From assembly GCF_965204935.1 (NCBI RefSeq), contig NZ_CBDBFO010000002.1: 64,000 nt of DNA; one strand, 5' to 3'. The translations under genes and the position numbers were made by a program. Numbering within the stretch: position 1 is the first letter of the stretch; each line of letters starts with the position of its first letter. Source of the stretch: Hoeflea_A sp965204935. Lineage in GTDB: Bacteria > Pseudomonadota > Alphaproteobacteria > Rhizobiales > Rhizobiaceae. The notes below the pieces were generated by a model. That model saw only the letters and a program-made list of their open reading frames with translations. It ran no database searches and had not been told where the DNA came from. Below, in pieces: positions 37,317 through 46,472 of this stretch.

Positions 37317-38825
37317 TCAATGGAAGTAGCCTGAGCCACGGATGTTTTGATGGAGGATCGGCGGCCCGTCCGTGGCTTTTTCGGGCCGTTTGCGATCGAG
37401 ATTGTTCTTGAGGATGGAATTGACGGAGGTGTAGGAGTGCGCCCCGATGTCGATGGCGCGGCCGCATGCCGCCTCGAGGCGCTGCGCTCCATGCTGCGGC
37501 GCGAGCTTCACGATGCCGATACAGGCGCGGAACCCCTGAACGGGATGGGGTTTTTCGCGCAGGATGATTTCGACCAGGGCCTGGGTGGTCGGGCCGACTT
37601 TGCCAGCCTGGCGCTTGATACTTTCAGGTGTCCACTCGGCGTAATGGCGATGGTTGGCCGGCATGTGCTCGAGCACGGTTGTATGTCGTCTGTTACCTGG
37701 ACCGCGCAGATGGCTGGCAACACGATTGCCCCGATCGAAGATCTCGACGGTGCGCTCGGTGGAGCGGACCCACAGTTTTTTGCGTAGAAGCGTGTGAGGC
37801 ACCGAGTAGTAGTGCTTGTCCACTTCAACGTGATAATCAAGGCCGGCACGGCATTCCTTCCACGCTGCATATTCGTATGGATCCTGCGGCAGTGCTTTCA
37901 GTGCCGGCCTGTCAAGGTCTTCGAACAGTTCCCGCCGGCTGCCGCCAAGATGGCGCGTCACGCGGTTGTTGAGCTTTTCGAGCAGTTCGCGGACCGCCGC
38001 ATTCACATCCGTCAGCGAGAAGAATTGCCGGTTCCTGAGTGCGGCGAGGATCCAGCGCTCCGCCACCAACACCGACGTCTCGACTTTTGCCTTGTCCCGA
38101 GGCTTTTTCGGCCTTGCCGGGACCACGACCGTTCCGTAGTGCCTTGCAAGATCGCAATAGGTGCGATTGATCGCCGGCTCATGGAAACAGGCCTTGGTGA
38201 TGCCGGATTTCAAATTGTCGCACACCACAAGGTCGGTAACGCCGGCAAAGAACGCGAAGGCACGACCATGTGATCCCGTCCAGTCGGACAGGCTCTGCGT
38301 CATGGTCGCTTCGGCATAGGTGTAGCTGGACGCACCCAGGCAAGCGACAAAGAGTTGCGCCTCATGCACTTCGCCGGTGAGCCCGTTGATGATCGGAATC
38401 GTTTGGCCGGCATAGTCAACGAACATCTTCTCGCCAGCGGTATGGGTCTGCCGCATGGTCGGCGACAGCTTGCCCTTCCATTGACGATAAAGCTGGTAGA
38501 ATTGCGTGCGCCCAAGCCCGTCAGGATGAGCGGTGCGGTACTCTTCCCACAGCAACAGCAAGGTCACACCGGGGCGCCGCAGCTCGCGGTGAATACAGGC
38601 CCAGTCGGGCAGGCTTGGCTTCTTCGCCTTGACCACCACCGGAAACAAGCGCCGCTGAAGCGCCTCATCGCTCAAATCGGAAGGCAACGGCCAATTCAGG
38701 CCAGCCTGCTGCGCCCGCCGGACCGTCTCGCCAACACTCGTTCGCCCGACGCCCACACTGACGGCAATCTTGCGGTTCGACAAACCTTCAGCATTGAGCC
38801 GAAGCACATCTCTGATCTTACGCAT
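37317..38825 (-). CDS. istA: IS21-family transposase IstA
   Basis: 502 aa. N-terminal HTH (LNAEGLSNRKIAVSVGVGRTSV), DDE integrase core (FVDYAGQTIPII; VVCDNLKSGITKAC; KAKVETSVLVAERWI) and Mu-transposase C-terminal domain. The ATG at 38825 is preceded by AGGGAAA; an upstream ATG at 38855 is possible. Appears intact. Confidence 0.94.
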   Translation of the reverse strand: MRKIRDVLRLNAEGLSNRKIAVSVGVGRTSVGETVRRAQQAGLNWPLPSDLSDEALQRRLFPVVVKAKKPSLPDWACIHRELRRPGVTLLLLWEEYRTAHPDGLGRTQFYQLYRQWKGKLSPTMRQTHTAGEKMFVDYAGQTIPIINGLTGEVHEAQLFVACLGASSYTYAEATMTQSLSDWTGSHGRAFAFFAGVTDLVVCDNLKSGITKACFHEPAINRTYCDLARHYGTVVVPARPKKPRDKAKVETSVLVAERWILAALRNRQFFSLTDVNAAVRELLEKLNNRVTRHLGGSRRELFEDLDRPALKALPQDPYEYAAWKECRAGLDYHVEVDKHYYSVPHTLLRKKLWVRSTERTVEIFDRGNRVASHLRGPGNRRHTTVLEHMPANHRHYAEWTPESIKRQAGKVGPTTQALVEIILREKPHPVQGFRACIGIVKLAPQHGAQRLEAACGRAIDIGAHSYTSVNSILKNNLDRKRPEKATDGPPILHQNIRGSGYFH

Positions 38826-39024
38826 GGGTAATCTTTCCCTGGCCATCCTCGCCACCTTTGCTGTTGAAAAGGCGCAAGAATGCCCGTGTTTCAGATCACC
38901 CAGAAAGGTTGATCACCGTTGTCCACAAGCTGGCCGCAATGAGCCGGATTCGGTGGCCGCAATAAACCGGAATAGATGGCCGGATTGAACCGGATTCAGT
39001 GGCCGGAATGAGCCGGATTGCGCA

Positions 39025-39477
39025 ACCAGCTCTGCCAGCAAGGTTCCAAAAATCTTGTGGTGACATAACTCGCCCAACACCCTTCTTGGGACCTCTTATT
39101 ATTATAGTCCTGCATGCCAAATTCACTCCCTCGATCAATGTTGAAGTCGACACAAGAAAGCGAATCTTCCCCGAGGTGAAGAGGCGTTCGATCTCTTCAC
39201 GGAGAAGCGACGGCATATTGCCATAGTGAAAGGCAACACCACGTTTCACGAGATGAACCAATTGAAATTTCGGATGGATCATCTTTTCACAAAATTCGGA
39301 AAGGTCAGCAAGCTCTTCGTCTTCTGGAAACTCTTCACCTTCGAGGCCGTCATAAATCAATGATGCCACGATTTCCGCGTCGTTTGCGGTGTTAACGTAA
39401 ACGAGTGTTCCGGACGTTTGCTTACCCAAAGCAAGTGCAACGAACGCCATTCGTTTACGCACAGTGGTAGGTCTATC
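39025..39477 (-). pseudogene. Ski2-like/SF2 helicase fragment between IS elements
   Basis: About 150 codons of a superfamily 2 helicase C-terminal domain: motif IV region (GTLVYVNTANDAE), motif V (FLVSTSTLIEGVNLACRTIII) and the first half of motif VI (DFWNLAGRAG), where the IS21 end cuts it. The 5' side is cut by IS66 copy 2. Helicases of this kind occur in several antiphage and repair systems, but the fragment is too short for assignment. Both ends are lost; no complete domain remains. Confidence 0.75.
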
Positions 39478-39769
39478 GTAACTGCTCACCCCCACTTTAA
39501 GTCCCCGAGATTCAACGGCGGTTTCAGACCCACTAGCTCAATCGAGATGCCTTTTTGGCCTCGGAGTGGTGCGACGATTTGAATCGGCTATTAACGATCC
39601 CCTCATTGCGATTTTCGTGATTCTATCGGGTTATGACACGTGTTCGATTGATTTGGGAAAAGCCGCATTGGGGTGGTCTTTCAGTCAAGGCTACTCGCTG
39701 CATTTGGAAGCCTGAAAAGGCGATGCGGCCACCGCATGGCCTGATGTCCATGGCATCGCGGGCGGACTG

Positions 39770-40562
39770 ATGGCAAGCGTGAATGGCACTTCCCTGCGTG
39801 AAGAGTTCGATGCTGCCAGGGCGCGCATTGCCGCGCTGCGCAAAGCGGGCAGGATTTCAGATGACGTCGATGCGGTTATTGGCGTGTTGTGCAGCTTGCT
39901 GGGCATCCTGATCGCCATCTTTCTGGAAAAGACGACCAGGAAGACCGGCAAGAACTCCAGTATTGCGCCGTCGCAGACGGATAAGGACAACACCGGGAAA
40001 CGGAGCAAAAAGGCTTCCGGCAAGGGTGTGGCGCCGAACTGGATGACGGGCGAAAACCTTCGCAAGGTCACCGTCGGGGAAACCTCCACCGTCCAGGTTT
40101 GTGACAGTTGCGGGGCTGATCTCTCAGACGTCGAACCCTCGGCGCGCGAGGAACGCATCCATCTCGATATCATGTTCGAGGTTGTCGAGAAAAAGGTCGT
40201 CGCGGAAACCAGGGACTGCCCCAAATGCCGCACCCGAACCAAGGGGCGTTTCCCTGAAAACATGCCGGGGCCTTTGCAATATGGCGTTGGCTTTCAGGCC
40301 TTCGTGATCAACCTGCTGATTGCCCAGATGCTGTCTTTGCGCCGCGCCGTCGAACTGGTGCGGGCCATCTCTGGCGTCAGGATGTCGCAGGCCACCTGCC
40401 TGGGCTACATCCAGCGACTGCACGAGGCGCTTGAACCCTGGGAAACGGCTGCCGCCGCACATCTTCTGACCCGCCCGGCCCTGCATGCCGATGAGACCGG
40501 TTTCAGGGTCGACAGCAAAAACCAGTGGCTGCATGTGCTGACCGATGACTCCCTGACCCTCA
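39770..40562 (+). pseudogene. IS66 transposase, 5' part (IS110-interrupted)
   Basis: First about 264 codons of TnpC, nearly identical to copy 1, ending at LTDDSLTL where the IS110-type element is inserted. Includes the zinc finger and the first catalytic Asp (HADETGFRVDS). Continues at 41950. Confidence 0.9.
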
Positions 40563-40599
40563 TTTATGGATACCCCGGTGTCAAGCGATTTTCGAACGG

Positions 40600-40730
40600 T
40601 GATGTGAGCGTGTGATCGGATGCGGTCATTTATCAGGCCTCACAGTGCGGCTTTTTGTGCAGCCGCGGGCCGGTATGGTGATGCGCGAACCGGGTCCAAA
40701 TCAAGTTCCAGAGCTATTTTGCCTTTTGGG
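40600..40730 (-). ncRNA. Putative seekRNA/bridge RNA of the IS110-type element
   Basis: The 3' noncoding end contains two guide-like segments. TCATTTAT at 40626-40633 equals the element-end junction that would form in the circle (TCA plus TTTAT). TCAAGTTCC at 40701-40709 equals the target sequence across the insertion point in IS66. Just 5' of each (plus strand) is a short complement of the other half: GTGTG for CACAC of the element end and GGGTC for GACCC of the target. A hairpin (GCGGCT / AGCCGC, 40647-40666) lies between. This matches the two-guide logic of IS110-family RNAs; exact RNA ends are not known. Confidence 0.55.
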
Positions 40731-40836
40731 TCAACATGGTTTTCCCGCTCCGGATCTTTCCGATCAATCTCCCATGCTATTCGTCGACCTCTTCACACGT
40801 CCCGGGCACCGACGCGAAGCGTTGCGCGATCCGCGC

Positions 40837-41862
40837 TTACGCTACCGCCTCCGGATTCCGATAATTCTCCTGTTTCGATATCATGGCCCAGATACCCCGT
40901 GCCATCCTGTTGGCCAGCGTGATCGCGACCAGAAGCTTCGGTTTTCGATCCAGCATTCTGGCCAGCCAGCTTCCCTTGCGAACCCCAAACCGCGTCGCCG
41001 CATTGATCACTGACATCGCCCCGATGATCAACAGGCTTCGGATGTCTTTCTGACCCATCTTCGAAACTTTCCCGAGCCGGTCCTTACCGCCTGTCGAGCG
41101 CTGAAGCGGCACGAGACCCAGCCAGGCTGCGAAGTCACGCCCCCGTTTGAAGCAATTCATGTCCGGGGCAAAGGCCTCAATTGCCAGTGCCGTCTGCAAC
41201 CCGACGCCCGGCATTGTTGTCAGCCTTCGCACTGTGCCGGATGCTTTCGCCTCCGTCTTGAGTTGCTTCGTCAGATCGAAAATCCTGGTCGCCAGCAGAT
41301 CGATGTGCTCGGCATACATCCGGGCCGTGTTACGCACGAGGGCGGGCAGCCCATTGGTATCGTCGTCCAGCGCGGCTCTCAACTTCTTGATCCCCGCCTT
41401 GCTCTTCGGCCCGATCACGCCATATTCGGCGAGATGGCCGCGCAGCGCATTGATGGTCTGCGTGCGCTGCCTGACAAACATCTGCCGTGATCGGAACAGC
41501 ATGCCGCGCGATTGCTGCTCGGTGGATTTCACCTCAACGAACCGCATGGTCGGCCGGGAGGCAGCTTCAGTGATCGCCTCAGCGTCTGCCCTGTCGTTTT
41601 TCTGCCTTTTGACAAAAGGTTTCACGTACTGAGGTGGAATCAGCTTCACCTCATGGCCCAACTTACCGATCTCGCGGCCCCAATCGTGAGCTGTGGCGCA
41701 GGCCTCCATCGCGACAATGCATCGGGGCTGCTGTGCAAGAAACGGCATGAACTGGGCGCGGCTCAACTTCTTGCGGTAGCCAACCGAGCCATCGGCTGTG
41801 GCTCCGTGGACCTGAAAAACCTGCTTTGCAAGATCAACGCCGATGATGCTAACTTCCGACAT
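40837..41862 (-). CDS. IS110-family transposase
   Basis: 341 aa. DEDD catalytic domain (IIGVDLAKQVFQVHG; CIVAMEACATAHDW; KNDRADAEAITEAA) and transposase_20 domain (LTTMPGVGLQTALAIEAF; AAWLGLVPLQRSTGGKDRLG). ATG at 41862 with GGGAGAG upstream. Intact. Confidence 0.95.
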   Translation of the reverse strand: MSEVSIIGVDLAKQVFQVHGATADGSVGYRKKLSRAQFMPFLAQQPRCIVAMEACATAHDWGREIGKLGHEVKLIPPQYVKPFVKRQKNDRADAEAITEAASRPTMRFVEVKSTEQQSRGMLFRSRQMFVRQRTQTINALRGHLAEYGVIGPKSKAGIKKLRAALDDDTNGLPALVRNTARMYAEHIDLLATRIFDLTKQLKTEAKASGTVRRLTTMPGVGLQTALAIEAFAPDMNCFKRGRDFAAWLGLVPLQRSTGGKDRLGKVSKMGQKDIRSLLIIGAMSVINAATRFGVRKGSWLARMLDRKPKLLVAITLANRMARGIWAMISKQENYRNPEAVA

Positions 41863-41949
41863 GTGGATACTCTCCCTTTGATTTGTGACGTTCAGTATAA
41901 CGGCACCTGGCACATTACGATGCCTCCGGGCGGGGTATCCACACTATCA

Positions 41950-42626
41950 AGTTCCTGCACCCCAGGCGCGGCAAGGAAGCGATAGAGGCATTCGGCATCA
42001 TTCCGGTCTACACCGGGGTGTTGATCCATGATTGCTGGGCATCCTACCTTGCATACAGCCAGTGCAAGCATCAGCTATGCGGGTCGCATCTGCTTCGGGA
42101 ACTGACCTTTGTCGTCGACTCCAGCAATTACCGTTGGGCGCGCCTGATGAGGAAGGTGTTGCGTGAGGTCTGCCATAAGGTCAACAAGAGCGAGACCGGG
42201 GTGTTGAGCGAGGCCGAATGTCGCAAGATACGCAAAAGGTATCGGACCATTCTGACGCAAGGTGCCGGGGAAATGCCCGACGTTCCTGCGAAACCGGAAG
42301 GTAAGCGCGGACGGGTCGCAAAGTCGGATGCCCACAACCTGCATGAGCGTCTGTTGAAACACGAGGACTCCGTGCTTCGCTTCATGAGCGAACCCGATGT
42401 CAGCTTCACCAATAACGCGGGCGAGCAAAAAATCAGGATGGCAAAGGTCAAAATCAAAGTCTCGGGCTGCTTCCGGACAGACCGCTATGCACACGCCTGG
42501 TGCCGGATATCAAGCTACCTGAGTTCCATGGGTGCCCTCGGATATAATCCACTTGTCGCGATCCAGATCGCGCTGGCCGGAAATGCCGCCAATATGGTCA
42601 AATCACACTATGCTCAAGACGCGTGA
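41950..42626 (+). pseudogene. IS66 transposase, 3' part
   Basis: Remainder of TnpC from KFLHPRRGKEAIEAFG to the C-terminus, with the second and third catalytic regions (VLIHDCWASYLAY; FTNNAGEQKIRM). Frame is open, with translation possibly restarting near 42018, but it is separated from the N-terminal half by the IS110-type element. Confidence 0.88.
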
Positions 42627-42642
42627 CGGGGTGAGCAGTTAC

Positions 42643-43250
42643 AAACCATGAATATATGAACTGACGTGAACGGGTCTAAAGCCCTGTTCCCAAAGAGCAC
42701 GCTTGCCGGCAAGGCTTTGGTTGCTGAACTGAAAGGCCCAGACAATCGCGCCGTTTCCCTGTTCGAGTGCGGCGCGCAGAAGGTCTGCGCCACGAAGATC
42801 AATCTCGGGATTTCGCCGGGAGGCCAGCCTGTCGATCGCAAGCATCATTCTTCGTCGATGGATCATTTCGTGATGCGAACGAAAAAGGGCCTCAAGTTCT
42901 GCCTGTGAATCGATCAAGAAAACGGTCCGCATGGTCTTCGCAAACCGCGCAAATTTCTTCTTATATTGGTGACGATAACGTAATGATGAAGTATATCGGG
43001 TGAAGCGATCCCAGTAACGGCGAGGAAGGACCGATGCTCCGGATGCAGCGGCAAGGATCAGGAGTTCTCGAATGTCATTTTCCGAGAATCGCCTTTGAAC
43101 CTCAGGTCTGAGCCTGGTCCTCTTGTAGAAACGGACCGGATGGCGGCCAACTTCGGAGGATATCTCTTTTAGCAGCTCGTAGGAGAAAAAGTCTTCCGTC
43201 ATTGTTCCAGTCTGTGCGGCAATTGGGCTTCGGCCATTGATACGTGACAT
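42643..43250 (-). pseudogene. Lysophospholipid/lauroyl acyltransferase-like gene, 3'-truncated by IS66
   Basis: About 203 codons. The pattern DLRGADLLRAALEQGNGAIVWAF followed by LAGKRALWEQGFRPVHVSSY resembles the central part of HtrB/LpxL-like acyltransferases, though the catalytic HX4D motif is not clear (FQFSNQS at that place). Members are about 300 aa, so some 90 C-terminal residues are lost at the IS66 end (42642). Start at 43250 or 43202. It lies beside surface-polysaccharide-type genes. Confidence 0.6.
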
Positions 43251-43349
43251 CGCGGTGCTGGCAAATCGATATCATTCTTCTTCGTCGTCATTGGAAATGC
43301 ACACCAGACAAACCATCCGGCAAGAACTACGCGTAGGGACAATAATCTG

Positions 43350-44648
43350 TTGAACGAAAAAACTACAGATCGGATGAGCGTTGCCGAGCGCATCAAATGG
43401 CTAAACAGGCGCGAAGGACCGTTGCGAAGCTGTTTGAGGTTTGTGCGCAAGGGCTGGAAAAAACTGTATGCCCAAGCGCGGCGCCGCAGGATAAAGCTGG
43501 ACACGATCGTGGGCATTACGGGAAGTTGTGGCAAATCTACGACGACAAACCTGATTTCGGCTGCGTTACAAAACAAGGAGGGGGTTTATCTCGGCTTAGG
43601 GAAAAACACCCCGACGGGCGTGCGCGGCTCTGTTTTCAAAATGCCATGGAGTACCAAAATATGGGTCCAGGAGATCAGCGGCCACACCTATGAGCACATG
43701 CGGGAATCCCTCGCCTTCGCAAGGCCGACAATTGGCGTCGTAACAACCATCGGTTTGGACCATGTTTCAAATTACAATTCCACGGAGGACATCGCTCTTT
43801 CCAAGGGTCAGTTGATCGAGGCCCTGCCGGAAGACGTCCACGCCATTCTCAACGCGGACGATCCGCAGGTTGCGGCGATGGCGGAACGGGCAACCGCAAA
43901 CATCGTTACTTTTGGCAAAGCGTCCAACGCCGATATTCGCCTTGTTTCGAGTAAAAGCGCATATCCGCAATTATTGACGCTGAAAGTACAGGCAGGCGAT
44001 GAGACCGTGGACGTTCCGACGAATTTTGTTGGAGAGCGTTGGGCAACCAGCGTACTTGCAGCGCTTGCAACGGCGCATGCGATGGGCGTGTCTCTCAAGG
44101 AAGCCGCTACCGGAATTGCAACCGTAAAGCCTCTCCTGTTCAAAGACGACATTCATACAATCGGCGGCCTGACATTCATCGCAGACACGCACAAGGCGCC
44201 GTACTGGACGGTCCCGACAAGCATCGACATCGTCACGGCCGCGAAAGCAGACCGGAAGGTGATGATCTTCGGAACCATTTCCGACTATCGTGGTTCGGCT
44301 AGAAACAAATATGTTAACAGCGCAAAATCAGCGCTGGAAGTTGCTGATCTGGTTATCTTCTACGGTCGCCAAGCACAGCGTGTCCGCCGCTTGAAAGATG
44401 ATTATCCGGACCGGCTCTTCATGTTCGAAACCTACAAGGAGTTGATGGGGTTTTTGCGCGGTGCGTTGGAGGTAGGCGATCTCATCTACATCAAGGCTTC
44501 GGGTGCCGACCATCTGGAACGGATCGTCATAGAATTCAAAGAGCCCATCGCATGCCATCGGGATAATTGCGGAAAGCTCTTTACCTGCAATCACTGTCGG
44601 CGTCTTTTCGGCAGGAAGCGATGGTTCCGCAGAAGAAATCAGGCCTGA
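43350..44648 (+). CDS. Mur ligase-family protein (MurF-like)
   Basis: 432 aa. ATP-binding motif GITGSCGKSTTT near residue 55, then VVTTIGLDHVSNYNSTEDIALSKGQLIEAL, an N-A-D-D motif (LNADDPQVAAMAE) and the C-terminal ligase domain (MIFGTISDYRGSAR). It ligates an amino acid or similar group to a carboxylate with ATP. It is not the cell-division murF (no dcw context) and belongs to a surface or peptide-modification pathway. The TTG at 43350 or ATG at 43374 is the start. A Cys/His-rich tail (CHRDNCGKLFTCNHC) looks like a small zinc knuckle. Confidence 0.78.
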   Translation: MNEKTTDRMSVAERIKWLNRREGPLRSCLRFVRKGWKKLYAQARRRRIKLDTIVGITGSCGKSTTTNLISAALQNKEGVYLGLGKNTPTGVRGSVFKMPWSTKIWVQEISGHTYEHMRESLAFARPTIGVVTTIGLDHVSNYNSTEDIALSKGQLIEALPEDVHAILNADDPQVAAMAERATANIVTFGKASNADIRLVSSKSAYPQLLTLKVQAGDETVDVPTNFVGERWATSVLAALATAHAMGVSLKEAATGIATVKPLLFKDDIHTIGGLTFIADTHKAPYWTVPTSIDIVTAAKADRKVMIFGTISDYRGSARNKYVNSAKSALEVADLVIFYGRQAQRVRRLKDDYPDRLFMFETYKELMGFLRGALEVGDLIYIKASGADHLERIVIEFKEPIACHRDNCGKLFTCNHCRRLFGRKRWFRRRNQA

Positions 44649-45640
44649 GGCGTGCCACGCCCGAAATTGCCCAGGCGGTATTTGGCGACTGCAATGGCCG
44701 GGTTGGTCAATAGGGATGCGATTTTCCGTTTGCGCAAAACCCTGATGCGGTGATCGCGAATGTCCATCTCGATCGACACGGGCGTCAATCGCGGCTTGGC
44801 CCCCGTTGGTGCGGAAATCACGGTCACCTTTCCGAGTACCGGAAACAGGTCACGCTTTCCGGGCGGTGCCGTTATTGCTGCACGTATCGTGGTGCCTGCG
44901 GGCAGGGCAAGCAAGTGCCGAACCTCATCAAGCGTCTTGTTCTCATCCACATAGAATTCCCGATGGACCACTTTCCGGTAGTTGCCGGAGCCCGGAACCT
45001 GAGGAACCGCGTCGAGTTGGCCTTTCAGATAGGCCTGTAACTCGTTGCGTGCGAGGTCGGCTGCCGCTAGCGCGATTCGATAGGTCCAGACATTGAAGTC
45101 CTGGCCGGCAACTGCAGGTATCTTGCGCTGGGCAATGATTGCACCGGTGTCTATGCCATAGTCGAGACGGTGAACGGTTATGCCGCCATATCGTTCGGCC
45201 TGACCGTCGACCAAGAGGCTGAGCGACGGCTGCGGTCCTTTGTAATGCGGCAACAGCGCCGGATGCACATTGACTGCCCGGTTGCCAAACTGATCGATTA
45301 TCCATTCGGGCACAATCTGATGCGTCATCAAGGTAATCAGCGTGTCCGCTTGCAACTGCGCCTGCAGATCGTCTGACTTCTGCATCTCCTTGAGAGGTTC
45401 GTTTCGAATAACCGGGATTTTGTACTTCTTGACCAAGTTGTCGAGCGTTGGTACTGAACTAGCGATCGAAACAAGTTTTTGCGTTGTACTTGATGCCAAT
45501 AGCTTCTGATTTCTTGTCCACAACGCAGAGATAGTATTCCCGCAGAGAAGCCAGGAATTCAAAAAAGCAGAACTCACGATGCTGTTTTCGACAACCACCA
45601 GCGCGCGAAAACTGTTTTGCAAGGACACTGAGTTGTTCAC
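44639..45640 (-). CDS. Formyltransferase-family protein
   Basis: 333 aa, similar to methionyl-tRNA/sugar N-formyltransferases. The signature AVNVHPALLPHYKGPQPSLSLL (N-H-P-S/A-LLP-x-Y-x-G) and the downstream GGITVHRLDYGIDTGAIIAQ with the catalytic Asp are present. Likely uses 10-formyl-THF to formylate an amino sugar of a surface glycan. Convergent with the Mur-ligase-like gene (10-bp overlap) and divergent from GT25. Confidence 0.8.
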   Translation of the reverse strand: MNNSVSLQNSFRALVVVENSIVSSAFLNSWLLCGNTISALWTRNQKLLASSTTQKLVSIASSVPTLDNLVKKYKIPVIRNEPLKEMQKSDDLQAQLQADTLITLMTHQIVPEWIIDQFGNRAVNVHPALLPHYKGPQPSLSLLVDGQAERYGGITVHRLDYGIDTGAIIAQRKIPAVAGQDFNVWTYRIALAAADLARNELQAYLKGQLDAVPQVPGSGNYRKVVHREFYVDENKTLDEVRHLLALPAGTTIRAAITAPPGKRDLFPVLGKVTVISAPTGAKPRLTPVSIEMDIRDHRIRVLRKRKIASLLTNPAIAVAKYRLGNFGRGTPQA

Positions 45641-45683
45641 CTGTTTCGAAATTAAAGACTAGAATAGTGCAAGTCAGGCACCC

Positions 45684-46457
45684 GTGTCAGAATTTTTGTC
45701 ACCTGCTTATCTCATCAACCTGGATCGTAATCCCGAACGGCTGAAAACGTCAGGCGAGGCACTGAATTCTATTGGAATGAAGTTTCAGCGCTTTACCGGT
45801 GTGGACTATCGCGAGATGGACACGCAATCTATGCATTCGGCCGTACACACGTCGCCGAACGCGCGGATCAAGCGCAATCTCAGCCCCGGCGAGATTGCCT
45901 GTTTCCTGTCCCATGTCGAGGTCTGGCGAACAATTGCCGAGGGCAGGGCGGACATGGCCTGGGTCTTCGAGGATGATATCTCGTTTTGCGAAAATGCCCG
46001 CGAGGTGATGCTCGAAATCGAATCGGGCGCGCGCAATTGGGACCTGGTGCGGCTCTACAGCCACAAAGCCCTGTCATTGGAACAGGCAAAACCGTTGATC
46101 GCAGGCTATTCAATTGCGCTTTCGCGCAAGATCCCGATGTCCACGATAGGTTACGCGATTTCGCGGCCGGCAGCTGAATATCTTTCGAAAACCATGGTGC
46201 CGTTCAGCGTTCCGGTCGATTCGGCGCTCAAACAATGGTGGGTTCACGGACTTTGCACAAGGACTGTATCGCCCTCGTTGTGCGAGCCGCGAAGAGACAA
46301 CGCGACATCCAGCACGCTCGAGGGGGACCGCAAGTCTCACAAGTCCAGAAACCCGCTGGACCGTTTTCTGTCAAATCTGCGCTATCAGATCCACCTGCGG
46401 CACATGAGGCAATCAAACGCTGCCATTTTTCCGGTGGAAAGGAAGTTCGACTGGTAG
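45684..46457 (+). CDS. Glycosyltransferase family 25 (LPS biosynthesis-type)
   Basis: 257 aa, GT25 family (LgtB/Lex2 type). N-terminus AYLINLDRNPERLKTSGEAL, then LSPGEIACFLSHVEVWRTI and the DXD-like VFEDDISF. It transfers a sugar, usually galactose or glucose, to lipooligosaccharide or a related glycan at the cytoplasmic face. Lies 43 bp from the divergent formyltransferase. Confidence 0.88.
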   Translation: MSEFLSPAYLINLDRNPERLKTSGEALNSIGMKFQRFTGVDYREMDTQSMHSAVHTSPNARIKRNLSPGEIACFLSHVEVWRTIAEGRADMAWVFEDDISFCENAREVMLEIESGARNWDLVRLYSHKALSLEQAKPLIAGYSIALSRKIPMSTIGYAISRPAAEYLSKTMVPFSVPVDSALKQWWVHGLCTRTVSPSLCEPRRDNATSSTLEGDRKSHKSRNPLDRFLSNLRYQIHLRHMRQSNAAIFPVERKFDW

Positions 46458-46472
46458 TTTGTTCGTGTCGTG

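Larger units (their letters stand above)
36260..39024 (-). mobile_element. IS21-family element
   Basis: Both ends begin TGCGCA followed by multiple copies of a subterminal repeat (CCGGTTTATTGCGGCCACCGAATCC-like, about 25 bp), the usual IS21 architecture. It contains istA and istB. Flanks differ (IS66 on the left, helicase fragment on the right) and show no target duplication, so an adjacent deletion has occurred. Confidence 0.9.
40563..41949 (-). mobile_element. IS110/IS1111-type element inside IS66 copy 2
   Basis: Boundaries come from comparison with copy 1: the insert separates CCCTCA from AGTTCC, with TCA at both junctions. Subterminal inverted repeats TGGATACCCCG lie near both ends. The transposase is preceded by 87 bp and followed by 274 bp of noncoding DNA, the IS1111-type layout. 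It differs from the element at 17345. Confidence 0.92.
39478..42642 (+). mobile_element. IS66-family (ISBst12-like) element, copy 2, containing an IS110-type insert
   Basis: Both ends carry GTAACTGCTCACCCC inverted repeats. Without the 1387-bp insert the element is 1778 bp. It is inverted relative to copy 1. The 8-bp flanks (GGTCTATC left, AAACCATG right) do not match, so the flanks have been rearranged since insertion. Confidence 0.9.

Noticed and set aside
39478..42642. Simple insertion of IS66 copy 2 with target duplication
   Set aside because: The 8-bp flanks differ (GGTCTATC and AAACCATG), so it cannot be scored as a simple insertion.
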